Shown: one piece after another, positions 24,043-34,136 of the stretch
Numbering within the stretch: the first letter of the stretch is position 1
Layout of the letters: every line of letters starts with the position of its first letter
Assembly: GCA_026398695.1 (NCBI GenBank)
Contig: JAPLSJ010000134.1
Coordinates: 1-38,821, forward strand
DNA: 38,821 nucleotides
From: Arenimonas sp.
GTDB lineage: Bacteria > Pseudomonadota > Gammaproteobacteria > Xanthomonadales > Xanthomonadaceae
Direction of reading: 5' to 3'
The notes under the pieces: generated by a model
What the model saw: the letters and a program-made list of their open reading frames with translations, nothing else
Databases searched by the model: none
Told to the model about the DNA's origin: nothing
Made by a program: the position numbers and the translations under genes

Positions 24043-24588
24043 TCAGAAGGTGGGAGGGGTGTTGGCGCTGACGAGGATGGCCTCGTCGCGGCCGACGTTG
24101 CGGAAGCGGTGCGGCTGGCGGCTTTCGAAGTAATAGGCCTCGCCCGGGCCCAGCACGCGGACCTGGTCGCCCACGGTCAGCTCCACCTGGCCCTGCACGA
24201 TCACCCCGCCCTCTTCGCCGTCGTGGCTGAGCATGGTTTCGCCGGTGTCGGTGCCCGGGGGCATCACCTCGCGCAGGATGCACATCTGGCGGTTGGCGCG
24301 GTGCTGGCCGACCAGGAAGTAGTGGATGTCGTTGTTGCCCACGTCGGGCTGTTCGCCGGCGGCATAGAACGGGCTGTCCCCGGTGTCGGCCAGGTCCATG
24401 GTGAAAAAGTCGGCCAGCGAGATCGGAATGCCGTCGAGCACCTTCTTGAGCGAGCTGATGGACGGGCTCACCTTGTTCTGCTCGATCAGGGAGATGGTGG
24501 AGTTGGTGACGCCCACGCGCTTGGCCAGCTCGCGCTGGCTCAGACCCTTGCTCTTGCGCACCGCCTGCAGCCGAACCCCGATATCCAA
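24043..24588 (-). CDS. puuR: XRE-cupin transcriptional regulator, PuuR type
   Basis: A 181-residue regulator. An XRE helix-turn-helix is at the N-terminus (IGVRLQAVRKSKGLSQRELA, then RVGVTNSTISLIEQNKVSPS), followed by a C-terminal cupin_2 ligand domain (residues about 100-178, GEEGGVIVQGQVELTVGD, GEAYYFESRQPHRFRNVG). PuuR of E. coli represses putrescine genes and is released by putrescine. I chose TTG 24588, which begins MDIGVRLQ as the family does and has GGGAGG 8 bases before it. A GTG at 24624 would add 12 residues unlike the family, and that added stretch overlaps an AT-rich operator-like sequence. It is divergent from the aminotransferase gene. Confidence 0.88.
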   Translation of the reverse strand: MDIGVRLQAVRKSKGLSQRELAKRVGVTNSTISLIEQNKVSPSISSLKKVLDGIPISLADFFTMDLADTGDSPFYAAGEQPDVGNNDIHYFLVGQHRANRQMCILREVMPPGTDTGETMLSHDGEEGGVIVQGQVELTVGDQVRVLGPGEAYYFESRQPHRFRNVGRDEAILVSANTPPTF

Positions 24589-24602
24589 GTGTGGCGCCTC
24601 CC

Positions 24603-24689
24603 GTTGATGCTGAATATTTAACACCCGCCCCCTGCCGGGTCAATGAAATGGGGGGTTTGCGGGTGATTGTAAAATTTATTCAACGCGGT
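24603..24689. promoter_or_regulatory. Candidate PuuR control region, divergent promoter
   Basis: Two AT-rich islands stand out in GC-rich DNA. GTTGATGCTGAATATTTAAC (24603-24622; minus strand TATTCAGCATCAACGG) is the first. TTGTAAAATTTATTCAA (24668-24684), running into CAACGCGGT (24681-24689), is the second. The second ends in the same TCAACGCGGT as the puuD operator candidate; the first has ATCAACGGG. These may be autoregulatory and target sites of PuuR. No sigma-70 promoter is clear to me. Confidence 0.45.
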
Positions 24690-24722
24690 AAGCTGGCTGG
24701 CATCCCGACCGCGAGCCCCGCC

Positions 24723-26075
24723 ATGAGCCCGTCCGACGACCTTTCCGCCAGCCCCGCCACCCGCGCGCCCGAGCATACCGACGCGTTCTGGATGCCGTTC
24801 ACCGCCAACCGGCAGTTCAAGAAGACGCCGCGCCTGCTGGCCAGCGCCGAGGGCATGTACTACCGCAGCACCGACGGCCGGGAAATCCTCGACGGCACCG
24901 GCGGCCTGTGGTGCTGCAACGCCGGCCACGCCCGCCCGCGCATCGTCAAGGCCATCCAGGAACAGGCCGCCACGCTCGACTTCGCGCCCACCTTCCAGAT
25001 GGGCCATCCCCTGCCCTTCGTGCTGGCCGAGCGGCTGGCCGAGATCGCGCCCGAGGGCCTGGACCACGTCTTCTTCACCAACTCGGGCTCCGAGTCGGTG
25101 GACACCGCGCTCAAGATCGCCCTGGCCTACCACCGCGCCCGCGGCGAAGGCCAGCGCACGCGCCTGATCGGCCGCGAGAAGGGCTACCACGGCGTCGGCT
25201 TCGGCGGCATCTCGGTCGGCGGCATGGTCAACAACCGCAAGTTCTTCGGGCCGATGCTGGCCGGCGTGGACCACCTGCGCCACACGCTGGACATTTCCCG
25301 CAACGGCTTCAACCGCGGCCTGCCCCAGCACGGCATCGAGCTGGCCGAGGACCTCGAGCGCCTGGTGGCGCTGCACGACGCCAGCACCATCGCCGCGGTC
25401 ATCGTCGAGCCCATCTCCGGCAGCGCCGGCGTGGTGCTGCCGCCGGACGGCTACCTCAAGCGCCTGCGCGAGATCTGCGACAAGCACGGCATCCTGCTGA
25501 TCTTCGACGAAGTGATCACGGGCTTTGGCCGCGTCGGCAAGGCCTTCGCCGCGCAGCGCTTCGGCGTCACGCCCGACCTGATCACCACCGCCAAGGGTCT
25601 CACCAACGGCAGCGTGCCGATGGGCGCGGTGTTCGCCTCGGGCAAGATCCACGACACCTTCATGCACGGCCCCGACGGCGCCATCGAACTCTTCCACGGC
25701 TACACGTACTCGGGCCACCCGCTGGCCTGCGCGGCCGCGCTGGCCACGCTGGACACCTATGCCGAGGAAAACCTGTTCGAGAAGGCCATCGAGCTGGGCA
25801 GCTACTGGGAAGACGCCATCCACGCCCTCAAGGGCCTGCCCAACGTCATCGACATCCGCAACTTCGGCCTGATCGGCGCGGTGGAGCTGGCGCCCCGCGA
25901 GGGCGCGCCCGGCGCGCGCGGCTACGACGCCTTCAACCGCGCCTTCCACGACCAGAACCTGATGGTGCGCTGCACCGGTGACGTGCTGGCGCTGTCGCCG
26001 CCGCTGATCCTGCAAAAAGAGCATATCGACCGGATTTTCGACCGGCTGGCCGCTACCATACGCGCCACCGCCTGA
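24723..26075 (+). CDS. Omega-amino acid (beta-alanine)-pyruvate aminotransferase
   Basis: A 450-residue class III PLP aminotransferase. The PLP lysine is Lys291 (TTAKGLTNGSVPMGAVFAS). DEVITGFGR carries the ring-nitrogen aspartate, and EKGYHGVGFGGISVGG and the N-terminal FWMPFTANRQFKK are hallmarks of the beta-alanine:pyruvate transaminase family. It would convert beta-alanine (and other omega-amino acids, perhaps GABA) with pyruvate to malonate semialdehyde and alanine. The partner mmsA lies two genes downstream, and ald between them can regenerate pyruvate. Start ATG 24723 was chosen because the open frame upstream shows no family sequence. It is divergent from puuR and so probably under its control. 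Confidence 0.92.
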   Translation: MSPSDDLSASPATRAPEHTDAFWMPFTANRQFKKTPRLLASAEGMYYRSTDGREILDGTGGLWCCNAGHARPRIVKAIQEQAATLDFAPTFQMGHPLPFVLAERLAEIAPEGLDHVFFTNSGSESVDTALKIALAYHRARGEGQRTRLIGREKGYHGVGFGGISVGGMVNNRKFFGPMLAGVDHLRHTLDISRNGFNRGLPQHGIELAEDLERLVALHDASTIAAVIVEPISGSAGVVLPPDGYLKRLREICDKHGILLIFDEVITGFGRVGKAFAAQRFGVTPDLITTAKGLTNGSVPMGAVFASGKIHDTFMHGPDGAIELFHGYTYSGHPLACAAALATLDTYAEENLFEKAIELGSYWEDAIHALKGLPNVIDIRNFGLIGAVELAPREGAPGARGYDAFNRAFHDQNLMVRCTGDVLALSPPLILQKEHIDRIFDRLAATIRATA

Positions 26076-26125
26076 CCGGGCGGAAGACCCCCACAAAAAC
26101 AGATCCGCCCCGGGAGGGCAGCTCC

Positions 26126-27241
26126 ATGCTTATCGGCGTCCCCAAAGAGATCAAGAACCACGAATACCGCATCGGCCTCACCCCGGCCGGCGCCCGCGAG
26201 CTCACCGCGCACGGCCACCAGGTGATGGTGCAGCGTGACGGCGGCAAGTCGATCGGCCTGACCAACGACATGTACGAGAAGGCCGGCGCCACCATCGTCG
26301 ATACCGCCGCGGAAATATTCGCCAAGGCCGACATGATCATCAAGGTGAAGGAACCGCAGCCGGTGGAGTGCGCGATGCTGCGCCCCGGCCAGATCCTCTA
26401 CACCTACCTGCACCTGGCGCCCGATCCCGAGCAGACCAAGGCCCTGGTGAAGTCCGGCGCCACCTGCATCGCCTATGAAACCGTCACCGACCGCAAGGGC
26501 GGCCTGCCGCTGCTGGCGCCGATGTCGGAAGTGGCCGGCCGCATGTCCATCCAGGCCGGCGCGCACGCGCTGGAGAAAGCCCAGGGCGGCTCGGGCGTGC
26601 TGCTGGGCGGCGTGCCGGGCGTGAAGCCGGCCGAAGTGCTGGTGATCGGCGGCGGCGTGGTCGGCATCAACGCCGCGCGCATGGCCATGGGCATGAACGC
26701 CCGCGTCACCATCCTGGACCGTTCGCTGGACCGCCTGAAGTACCTCGACGAGCTCTACGGCGACAAGATCACCACGCTCTACTCCACCATCGACGCCATC
26801 GAAGAGCTGCTGCCGCAGTCCGACCTGGTGATCGGCGCGGTGCTGATTCCCGGCGCCGCCGCCCCGAAGCTGGTCTCGCGCAAGCAGCTGGGCCTGATGA
26901 AGCCGGGTTCGGTGCTGGTGGACGTGGCCATCGACCAGGGCGGCTGCTTCGAAACCTCCAAGGCCACCACGCACCAGGAACCCACGTACGAAGTGGACGG
27001 CATCATCCACTACTGCGTGGCGAACATGCCCGGCGGCGTCGCCCGCACGTCCACCTTCGCCCTGACCAACGCCACCCTGCCCTACGCGGTGAAGCTGGCC
27101 AATAGCGGCGTGAAGGCGATGCTGGACGACGAGCACCTGCTCAACGGCCTGAACGTGCACGCCGGCAAGATCACCTATGAAGCGGTCGCCAAGGACCTGG
27201 GCTACGAGTACGTGCCCGCCGCCAAGGCGCTCGCTGGCTGA
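26126..27241 (+). CDS. ald: Alanine dehydrogenase
   Basis: A 371-residue enzyme with [20 protein letters not shown] at the start, substrate residues Lys75 (IKVKEPQP) and His96 (YTYLHLAPD), the NAD motif [16 protein letters not shown], and [20 protein letters not shown]. It interconverts alanine and pyruvate plus ammonium using NAD. In this setting it would deaminate alanine formed by the two pyruvate-dependent aminotransferases. GGGAGGGCAG ribosome site; 50 bases after the aminotransferase gene, so the two are probably co-transcribed. An intrinsic terminator follows. Confidence 0.96.
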   Translation: MLIGVPKEIKNHEYRIGLTPAGARELTAHGHQVMVQRDGGKSIGLTNDMYEKAGATIVDTAAEIFAKADMIIKVKEPQPVECAMLRPGQILYTYLHLAPDPEQTKALVKSGATCIAYETVTDRKGGLPLLAPMSEVAGRMSIQAGAHALEKAQGGSGVLLGGVPGVKPAEVLVIGGGVVGINAARMAMGMNARVTILDRSLDRLKYLDELYGDKITTLYSTIDAIEELLPQSDLVIGAVLIPGAAAPKLVSRKQLGLMKPGSVLVDVAIDQGGCFETSKATTHQEPTYEVDGIIHYCVANMPGGVARTSTFALTNATLPYAVKLANSGVKAMLDDEHLLNGLNVHAGKITYEAVAKDLGYEYVPAAKALAG

Positions 27242-27255
27242 GTTTGTTTTCCCGG

Positions 27256-27286
27256 CCCCGGCGCGCGAGCGCCGGGGTTTCTTTTT
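27256..27286 (+). terminator. Intrinsic terminator after ald
   Basis: CCCCGGCGC, loop GCGA and GCGCCGGGG, followed by TTTCTTTTT. A textbook Rho-independent terminator. It separates mmsA-speB from the aminotransferase-ald unit, at least partly, since mmsA starts only 14 bases later. Confidence 0.85.
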
Positions 27287-27299
27287 CCCAGGGACCCCC

Positions 27300-28814
<1,515 letters not shown>

Positions 28815-28905
28815 GCGCCCCCGCCACGACGGACCGGTGACCCTCGTCCCGGCGATGCCTCGCGGCAGGAACGACGAGTGGACTGATCTCCGAAGGGAGC
28901 ATTCC

Positions 28906-29883
28906 ATGTCGAATCCCGATACGCCCAGCGTTCCCGCCACCACCGACCTCGCCTTCACCCGCACCACGCCCTACGGCAGCCAGGCCGAGCCCACGTATTC
29001 GGGCGCGCTGAGCTTCCTGCGCCGGCGATACACGAAAGACCTTTCCGGCGTGGACGTGGCCGTGGTGGGCGTGCCCTTCGACCTGGCCACGACCAACCGC
29101 CCCGGCACGCGCCTGGGCCCGCGCGCCATCCGGGCCGCCTCCGCCTCGCTGGCCTGGTGCCCGCCGTATGCCTGGGACTTCGACCCACTCGAGCGCCTGA
29201 ACGTGGTGGACTGGGGCGACGTGTACTTCGACTCCGGCCGGCCACACGAAGCGCCCGATGCCATCACCGCCGCGTACGCCGGCATCCTGTCGCACGGCGT
29301 GGTGCCGCTGACGCTGGGCGGCGACCACTTCGTCAGCTTCCCGGTGCTGCGCGCGCTGCACGCCGTGCACGGGCCGATGGCGCTGGTGCACTTCGACGCC
29401 CACAGCGACACCTGGCGCGACGCCGACGGCCGCATCGACCACGGCACCATGTTCTTCCACGCCGCGCGGCTGGGCTACGTGGACCCGTCCCGTTCGATCC
29501 AGCTGGGCATGCGCACCCACAACGCCGAGCACCACGGCTTCCGCGTGCTCGACGCGCGCGAGCTGCATGCGCAGGGCGTGCCCGCCGCCATCGCCGCCAT
29601 CCGCGAGCGCGTGGGCGGCATGAAGTGCTACGTCACCTTCGACATCGATTTCCTCGACCCGTCGTTCGCACCCGGCACCGGCACGCCGGTGGTGGGCGGC
29701 TTCAGCACCCACCAGGCGCTGGAGCTGGTGCGCGGGCTGGCCGGGCTGGAGATCGTCGGCATGGACGTGGTGGAGGTCAGCCCGCCGTTCGACACCAGCG
29801 AGATCACGGCCCTGGCGGGGGCCTCGGTGGCGCAGGAGCTGCTGGCGGCGCTGGCGTCTTCCCGACCCGACCGCCCGCGCTGA
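28906..29883 (+). CDS. speB: Agmatinase-family ureohydrolase
   Basis: A 325-residue arginase/agmatinase fold. Two-manganese ligands are His141 (TLGGDHFVSF), Asp164, His166 and Asp168 (HFDAHSDTW), and Asp246 and Asp248 (TFDIDFLDPSFAPGTGTPV). The SFAPGTGTP loop favours agmatinase over arginase. It would hydrolyse agmatine to putrescine and urea, feeding the glutamylation route. Guanidinobutyrase or a related guanidine amidinohydrolase is an alternative that sequence alone cannot exclude. GAAGGGAG precedes ATG 28906. It is 91 bases after mmsA, same strand. Confidence 0.9.
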   Translation: MSNPDTPSVPATTDLAFTRTTPYGSQAEPTYSGALSFLRRRYTKDLSGVDVAVVGVPFDLATTNRPGTRLGPRAIRAASASLAWCPPYAWDFDPLERLNVVDWGDVYFDSGRPHEAPDAITAAYAGILSHGVVPLTLGGDHFVSFPVLRALHAVHGPMALVHFDAHSDTWRDADGRIDHGTMFFHAARLGYVDPSRSIQLGMRTHNAEHHGFRVLDARELHAQGVPAAIAAIRERVGGMKCYVTFDIDFLDPSFAPGTGTPVVGGFSTHQALELVRGLAGLEIVGMDVVEVSPPFDTSEITALAGASVAQELLAALASSRPDRPR

Positions 29884-29891
29884 CCGGGCCA

Positions 29892-29907
29892 CCGCCCGCC
29901 CGGGCGG
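29892..29907 (+). terminator. Short hairpin after speB
   Basis: CCGCCCG and CGGGCGG (7-bp arms, 2-base gap) 8 bases after the speB stop; no T run. A second hairpin, CGCCGGGC/GCCCGGCG (29985-30005), sits in the leader of the next gene. The rest of the 146-bp gap shows nothing clear. Confidence 0.35.
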
Positions 29908-30029
29908 CACAAGCGTATTTCCTACAGCAGGGCGCGCGGACATGCCGACGCGGGCGTTGCCGTGGCTGGCTAGTTTGGACTTGTCGCCGGGCCTCTCGCC
30001 CGGCGCATCCCAGCCACCGAGGAACCGCC

Positions 30030-30434
30030 ATGAAATCCGGATATCGATTGCTGCTGTCCACGCTTCTGCTGCTTTCCGCCCTGCTGCCCGGCGCCGCGCG
30101 CGCCGAGGAGCCCATGGAGTGCACGCAGGGCTGCTACATCGTCGTGTGCGGCGACCAGATGTGTTCGCTCTGGCGCTGCGACGCCAAGGGCTGCCGCTAC
30201 CTCAGCAACTGGCCCCGGGAATGGTCCGACGCCCAGCAGGCGCTGGCCCGGCAGGGCAAGGCCCCGGCATCGCCGCCTCCGGTGGCCTACGCCAAGGTCT
30301 GCCCGGCCGACCGCCAGTGCGACCTCTATGAAATCAGCCTGGGCCAGGCGGTGCGCATCGGCTCCTTCGACAACCCGGCCGACCTGGTGCGCTACCGCGA
30401 AACCCTGCGCGAGCCTCCGGCCAAGGCCCGGTGA
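30030..30434 (+). CDS. Small secreted protein with five-residue cysteine period
   Basis: Not recognised. 134 residues: signal peptide (LLLSTLLLLSALLPGAARA-EE), then cysteines at 31, 35, 40, 45, 50 and 55, that is CYIVV-CGDQM-CSLWR-CDAKG-CRYLS, followed by a Pro/Ala linker and two more cysteines (91 and 97) in VCPADRQCDLY. Eight cysteines in an exported protein suggest disulfides or a bound metal. GAGGAA ribosome site before ATG 30030. It converges on msrA with a 16-bp gap. The thiol-rich product next to a methionine sulfoxide reductase may be coincidence. Confidence 0.75.
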   Translation: MKSGYRLLLSTLLLLSALLPGAARAEEPMECTQGCYIVVCGDQMCSLWRCDAKGCRYLSNWPREWSDAQQALARQGKAPASPPPVAYAKVCPADRQCDLYEISLGQAVRIGSFDNPADLVRYRETLREPPAKAR

Positions 30435-30450
30435 AAGCGGCGCTGCCCGC

Positions 30451-31077
30451 CTACCTGAGCTTGTCGGGGAAGGCGTGCAGCAGCTTTTCCACCTTCGGCA
30501 TCGACACGAACTGGATGTAGGGCTGGCCCGGGTTCTTCGCCGCGTAGTCGTGGTGGTAGGCCTCGGCCACGAAGAAGGTGTCCAGCGGTTCGATCGTGGT
30601 GGCCAGCGGCGAGGCGAACACGTTCGCCGCGGTCAGCTGGTCCCTGTACGCCGCCGCCACCTCGCGCTGCGCGGGGTCGATGGGGAACAGCGCCGACCGG
30701 TACTGCGTGCCGACGTCGTTGCCCTGTCGGTCCTTCTGCGTCGGGTCGTGCGCGACGGCGAAGAACACCTTCAGCAGCTGGCCGTAGCTCACGCGCGCGG
30801 GGTCGTAGAGGATGCGGATGACCTCGGCGTGGCCGGTGCGGCCGCTGCAAACCTGCTTGTAGTCGGCGGTGTCGGCGCTGCCGCCGGCATAGCCGGGCTG
30901 CACGTCGGTCACGCCTTCCAGGCGGCGGAACACCGCTTCGGTGCACCAGAAGCAGCCGCCGCCCAGCACGGCTTCGCCGCGGTCGTCGGTCGTGGGCACG
31001 TCGCGCGCGGGGTCGGGCACCTGGCTGGCGGGCACGCGCAGGCCGAGGCCCGGGATGTCACAGGAAGGATTGGCCAT
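30451..31077 (-). CDS. msrA: Peptide methionine (S)-S-oxide reductase MsrA
   Basis: A 208-residue MsrA with the catalytic motif GCFWCTEAVF (nucleophile Cys42), the family segments GVTDVQPGYAGG, GHAEVIRILYDPARVSYGQLL, DPTQKDRQGNDVGTQYRSAL and AEAYHHDY. It repairs oxidised methionine. The C-terminal resolving cysteines of E. coli MsrA are absent; Cys45 and Cys77 are the only other ones nearby, so recycling must use one of them. An N-terminal extension of 30 residues has no signal peptide, so it is cytosolic. GGAGAACCTC ribosome site. Same strand as the acyltransferase upstream, gap 85 bp. Confidence 0.96.
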   Translation of the reverse strand: MANPSCDIPGLGLRVPASQVPDPARDVPTTDDRGEAVLGGGCFWCTEAVFRRLEGVTDVQPGYAGGSADTADYKQVCSGRTGHAEVIRILYDPARVSYGQLLKVFFAVAHDPTQKDRQGNDVGTQYRSALFPIDPAQREVAAAYRDQLTAANVFASPLATTIEPLDTFFVAEAYHHDYAAKNPGQPYIQFVSMPKVEKLLHAFPDKLR

Positions 31078-31136
31078 GAGGTTCTCCGGAAAGTGTCGCC
31101 ACTATCCACGAAGAGGTGCAAAGCGGGCGCGAAGGT

Positions 31137-31157
31137 GCGCCGGCGCGGGGCCGGCGC
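31137..31157 (-). terminator. Hairpin after the WS/DGAT gene
   Basis: GCGCCGGC and GCCGGCGC form an 8-bp stem with a 5-base loop 5 bases beyond the stop codon. No T run follows on the minus strand. Confidence 0.4.
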
Positions 31158-31162
31158 CAGGC

Positions 31163-32617
31163 TCAGTCGGTCGGATCCATCAGCGCGTCGGCGGCTTCGG
31201 CGCAGAACGGGCCTTCCCAGCGCGCCATCAGCGCCAGGTACAGCAGCTTCTCGAACTCGGGGCGGAAGCGGCGGATCACCGAGTCGGGGTCGGGCATCAG
31301 CTTGGCGTCGGCGATCAGGCCGAAGTGCACCGAGCCGTTGTAGCTCAGGATCGAAATGCCCAGGCCGATCGAACCGGTCTGCGGCACCCAGAACATCATG
31401 TCGGTGATCTTGCGGCCGCCCAGGTACAGCGGCATCTGCGGGCCCGGCACGTTGGTGGCCACGGCCGAGGCCTTGCGGCTGAACATCTCCAGCGCGAACG
31501 CCTGCATCGGCGGCGGCGCCATGCCCACCGCGGCCAGCGCGCCATACGTGGCGACGGCCTGGCGCGACTTGCGCAGCACCTTCATGCAGGCCGCCACGCG
31601 CTCCAGGCGGCGCATCGGATTGGCCTCGCCCACGGGAAGTTCCAGGAACACCAGGCCGAAGTGGTTGCCCAGCTGCTTGGCGTGCTCGAGCGGGCGCAGG
31701 TTCACCGGCACGGTGGCGCGCAGGGTGACGCCTTCCAGGTGCTCGCCGCGTTCGAGCATGTAGCTGCGCAGCGCACCGGTGGCCGAGGCCAGCAGCAGGT
31801 CGTTGACGGTGCAGCCCAGGGCGCGGCTCACCGACTTCACTTCGTCCAGGTCCAGCTTGTCGGCCCAGGCCACGCGCTTGCTCACGCCCAGCCGGCCCTT
31901 GAGCACGGTTTCCGGGTCATCGGGCAGCGCGAGCGCCATGCCGATTTCCTTGGCGATGTCCACGCCTTCGCTGGCCAGCATCGCCGCCAGCGTGGGGTCG
32001 CGGTAGAAGTCCATGCCCTTCTCGAGCATCTTGCCGCCCAGCTGCATGTAGCGGTCGATCGCGCCCACGCGCTTGGCCACCGGCGCGTGTTCTTCCTTCT
32101 TCAGCCAGCGCTTGGCCAGCGCGGCCTTGCGCTTGCTGTCGTCGCCCATCTCGGTCATCGACAGGATGACCTGCACCAGCGCCATGCCGTCGGCGTAGCA
32201 GTGGTGGATGCGGGTGATGAGCGCCGAGCCGCCGCCGAAGCGCTCCACCAGGTGGAACTGCCAGAGCGGCTTGGTCTGGTCGAGCGGCGTCGAGGCCAGC
32301 TGGCTGGTGAGGCGCTCGAGCTCCTTCTTGCCGGCCTTGCCGGGCAGCGCGGTGAGCCGGATGTGCCAGTCGATGTCGAAGTCCTGGTCGTCCTGCCAGA
32401 ACGCGCCGGTGGGCGTGTCGATCACCTTCTGCCGGAAGCGCGGGTACGACAGGAACTTCGACTCGATCACCTTGCGCAGGGTTTTGATGTCGAGCGGCGA
32501 CTCGAACATCATCACGCCGGTGATCATCATCAGGTTGGTGGGGCGCTCCATGCGCAGCCACGCGGTGTCCACGCGCGACATCGGCGACCTGCGGATCCTT
32601 GCACGTGCCTCGGCCAT
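31163..32617 (-). CDS. Wax ester synthase/diacylglycerol acyltransferase (WS/DGAT)
   Basis: A 484-residue protein of the WES acyltransferase family. The active-site motif HHCYADG (138-144, general-base His139) is in TRIHHCYADGMALVQV. The N-terminal SRVDTAWLRMERPTNLMMI, the middle NDLLLASATGALRSYM (the family ND motif) and VNLRPLEHAKQLGNHFGLVF are typical. It transfers acyl-CoA to fatty alcohols or diacylglycerol, forming storage or surface lipid at the inner membrane. GGGAGGGG ribosome site before ATG 32617. It lies downstream of the photolyase genes. Substrate cannot be told from sequence. Confidence 0.93.
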   Translation of the reverse strand: MAEARARIRRSPMSRVDTAWLRMERPTNLMMITGVMMFESPLDIKTLRKVIESKFLSYPRFRQKVIDTPTGAFWQDDQDFDIDWHIRLTALPGKAGKKELERLTSQLASTPLDQTKPLWQFHLVERFGGGSALITRIHHCYADGMALVQVILSMTEMGDDSKRKAALAKRWLKKEEHAPVAKRVGAIDRYMQLGGKMLEKGMDFYRDPTLAAMLASEGVDIAKEIGMALALPDDPETVLKGRLGVSKRVAWADKLDLDEVKSVSRALGCTVNDLLLASATGALRSYMLERGEHLEGVTLRATVPVNLRPLEHAKQLGNHFGLVFLELPVGEANPMRRLERVAACMKVLRKSRQAVATYGALAAVGMAPPPMQAFALEMFSRKASAVATNVPGPQMPLYLGGRKITDMMFWVPQTGSIGLGISILSYNGSVHFGLIADAKLMPDPDSVIRRFRPEFEKLLYLALMARWEGPFCAEAADALMDPTD

Positions 32618-32648
32618 AACCCCTCCCCCGAACAGCGGTCAGGATGCC

Positions 32649-32665
32649 GCCTGCGCGCCGCAGGC
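32649..32665 (-). terminator. Hairpin after the CPD photolyase gene
   Basis: GCCTGCG and CGCAGGC form a 7-bp stem with a 3-base loop, 15 bases beyond the photolyase stop codon. No T run follows. Confidence 0.4.
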
Positions 32666-32680
32666 GTCAAACCTTCGCCT

Positions 32681-34129
32681 TCAGCGCTCCGCGGGCGGCT
32701 TGGTCTTGGGCCCCGAATACGCCTCCAGCGCGGCCTCCCGGCTGGCCTTGAGGTCGACGATGGGCCGGACCGGGTAGCCGGGGGCGAGCCGGCGCAGCAG
32801 CTCGGGCTGTTCCCACGGCGCGGCCAGGGCGGCGTCGGGCAGCCGGGCCAGTTCGGGCACCCAGCGCCGGATGTACTTGCCCGAGGCGTCGAACTTCTGG
32901 GCCTGGGCGATGGGGCTGAAGATGCGGAAGTACGGCGCGGCATCGGCCCCGGTGCCGGCCGTCCACTGCCAGCCCTGGGTGTTGTTGGGCAGGTCGGCGT
33001 CGAGCAGCGTGTCCCAGAACCAGTCGGCGCCGTGCTTCCAGTGGTAGCGCAGGTTCTTGGTCAGGAAGCTGGCCACCACCATGCGCACGCGGTTGTGCAT
33101 CCAGCCGGTGTGCCAGAGCTCGCGCATGCCCGCGTCCACGATCGGCACGCCGGTGCGGCCGCGCTGCCAGGCCGCCAGGTGCGCGGGGTCGGGCGTGGCC
33201 CAGCGGAATTCCCGGAACTTCGGGTTGAGGTTTTCCTGGGCCGTGTGCGGGAAGTGGTACAGCAGGTGGTGGCTGAACTCGCGCCAGCCCAGCTCGCTCA
33301 GGAAATGGTCGATGTCGGGCTGCACGGCCGCAGGCCACTGGCGCGCCAGCACGGCCGAGACGATGCGCCGGGGCGAGATCTCGCCAAAGTGCAGGTGCGG
33401 CGACAGCTTCGAGGTGGCGATGCGGTCGGGGTAGTTGCGCTGTTCCTTGTAGCCGTTGGCGGCACCGTCCAGGAAGGCGTCCAGCAGGTCGGCCGCGCCG
33501 GCTTCGCCCGGCTGCCAGTCGTCCCAGAAGCCGGCGTCCCAGCGCGGCTCGGGCTTCTGCGGCTCGAGCTTCAGGTCCTCCACGCCCAGGCCGGCCAGCA
33601 TCACCGGGACTTCGGGCAGCGTCGTTGGCGCGGCGGGCGGCGCCTTGGGGTCGAGCCGCTGGCGCGCGTTCTTCCAGAACGGGGTGAACACGCGGTAGGG
33701 ATCGCCCTGCCCCGTTTCCACCGTCCACGGCTCCACCAGCAGCGCGGCGTTGTGGCTTTCCACGGTGAGGCCGCGCGCCTTCAGGCCCTGCTTGATACGG
33801 GTGTCGCGGGCGATGGAGGCCGGCTCGTACAGCCGGTTCCAGTGCAGCGCTTCGGCGCGGGTTTCGGCAATGAGCTTTTCGATCTCAGCCAGGCTTTCGC
33901 CGCGACGGATGACCAGGCGCGAGCCGCGGGCGCGCAGGTCGGCGTCCAGGGCCAGCAGCGACTTGTGCAGCCAGGCCCGGCTGGCCGCGCCCGGGGCCCA
34001 GGGCGCTTCTTCCTCCGGCGCATGGATGTACACCGGCACCGGCACGTGGCCCGCACGCAGCGCGGCCTGCAGGGCCGGGTTGTCGTCCAGGCGCAGGTCG
34101 CGGCGGAACCAGATCAGGGCGTGCGACAT
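32681..34129 (-). CDS. phrB: Class I CPD photolyase
   Basis: A 482-residue deoxyribodipyrimidine photolyase. The N-terminal antenna domain starts HALIWFRRDLRLDDNPALQA. The FAD domain has TSKLSPHLHFGEISPRRIV, LGWREFSHHLLYHFP, GVPIVDAGMRELWHTGWMHN and RVRMVVASFLTKNL, and the DNA/FAD signature around WQWTAGTGADAAPYFRIFSP. It repairs cyclobutane pyrimidine dimers with blue light. The second cofactor is probably a folate, as in relatives. It starts 7 bases after the SDR stop codon, so both are surely co-transcribed. Confidence 0.96.
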   Translation of the reverse strand: MSHALIWFRRDLRLDDNPALQAALRAGHVPVPVYIHAPEEEAPWAPGAASRAWLHKSLLALDADLRARGSRLVIRRGESLAEIEKLIAETRAEALHWNRLYEPASIARDTRIKQGLKARGLTVESHNAALLVEPWTVETGQGDPYRVFTPFWKNARQRLDPKAPPAAPTTLPEVPVMLAGLGVEDLKLEPQKPEPRWDAGFWDDWQPGEAGAADLLDAFLDGAANGYKEQRNYPDRIATSKLSPHLHFGEISPRRIVSAVLARQWPAAVQPDIDHFLSELGWREFSHHLLYHFPHTAQENLNPKFREFRWATPDPAHLAAWQRGRTGVPIVDAGMRELWHTGWMHNRVRMVVASFLTKNLRYHWKHGADWFWDTLLDADLPNNTQGWQWTAGTGADAAPYFRIFSPIAQAQKFDASGKYIRRWVPELARLPDAALAAPWEQPELLRRLAPGYPVRPIVDLKASREAALEAYSGPKTKPPAER

Positions 34130-34136
34130 GGCGGGC

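Noticed and set aside
26076-26125. Terminator between the omega-aminotransferase gene and ald
   Set aside because: CCGGGCGG and CCGCCCCGG can pair only with a bulge and a 20-base loop, and no T run follows; co-transcription is more likely.
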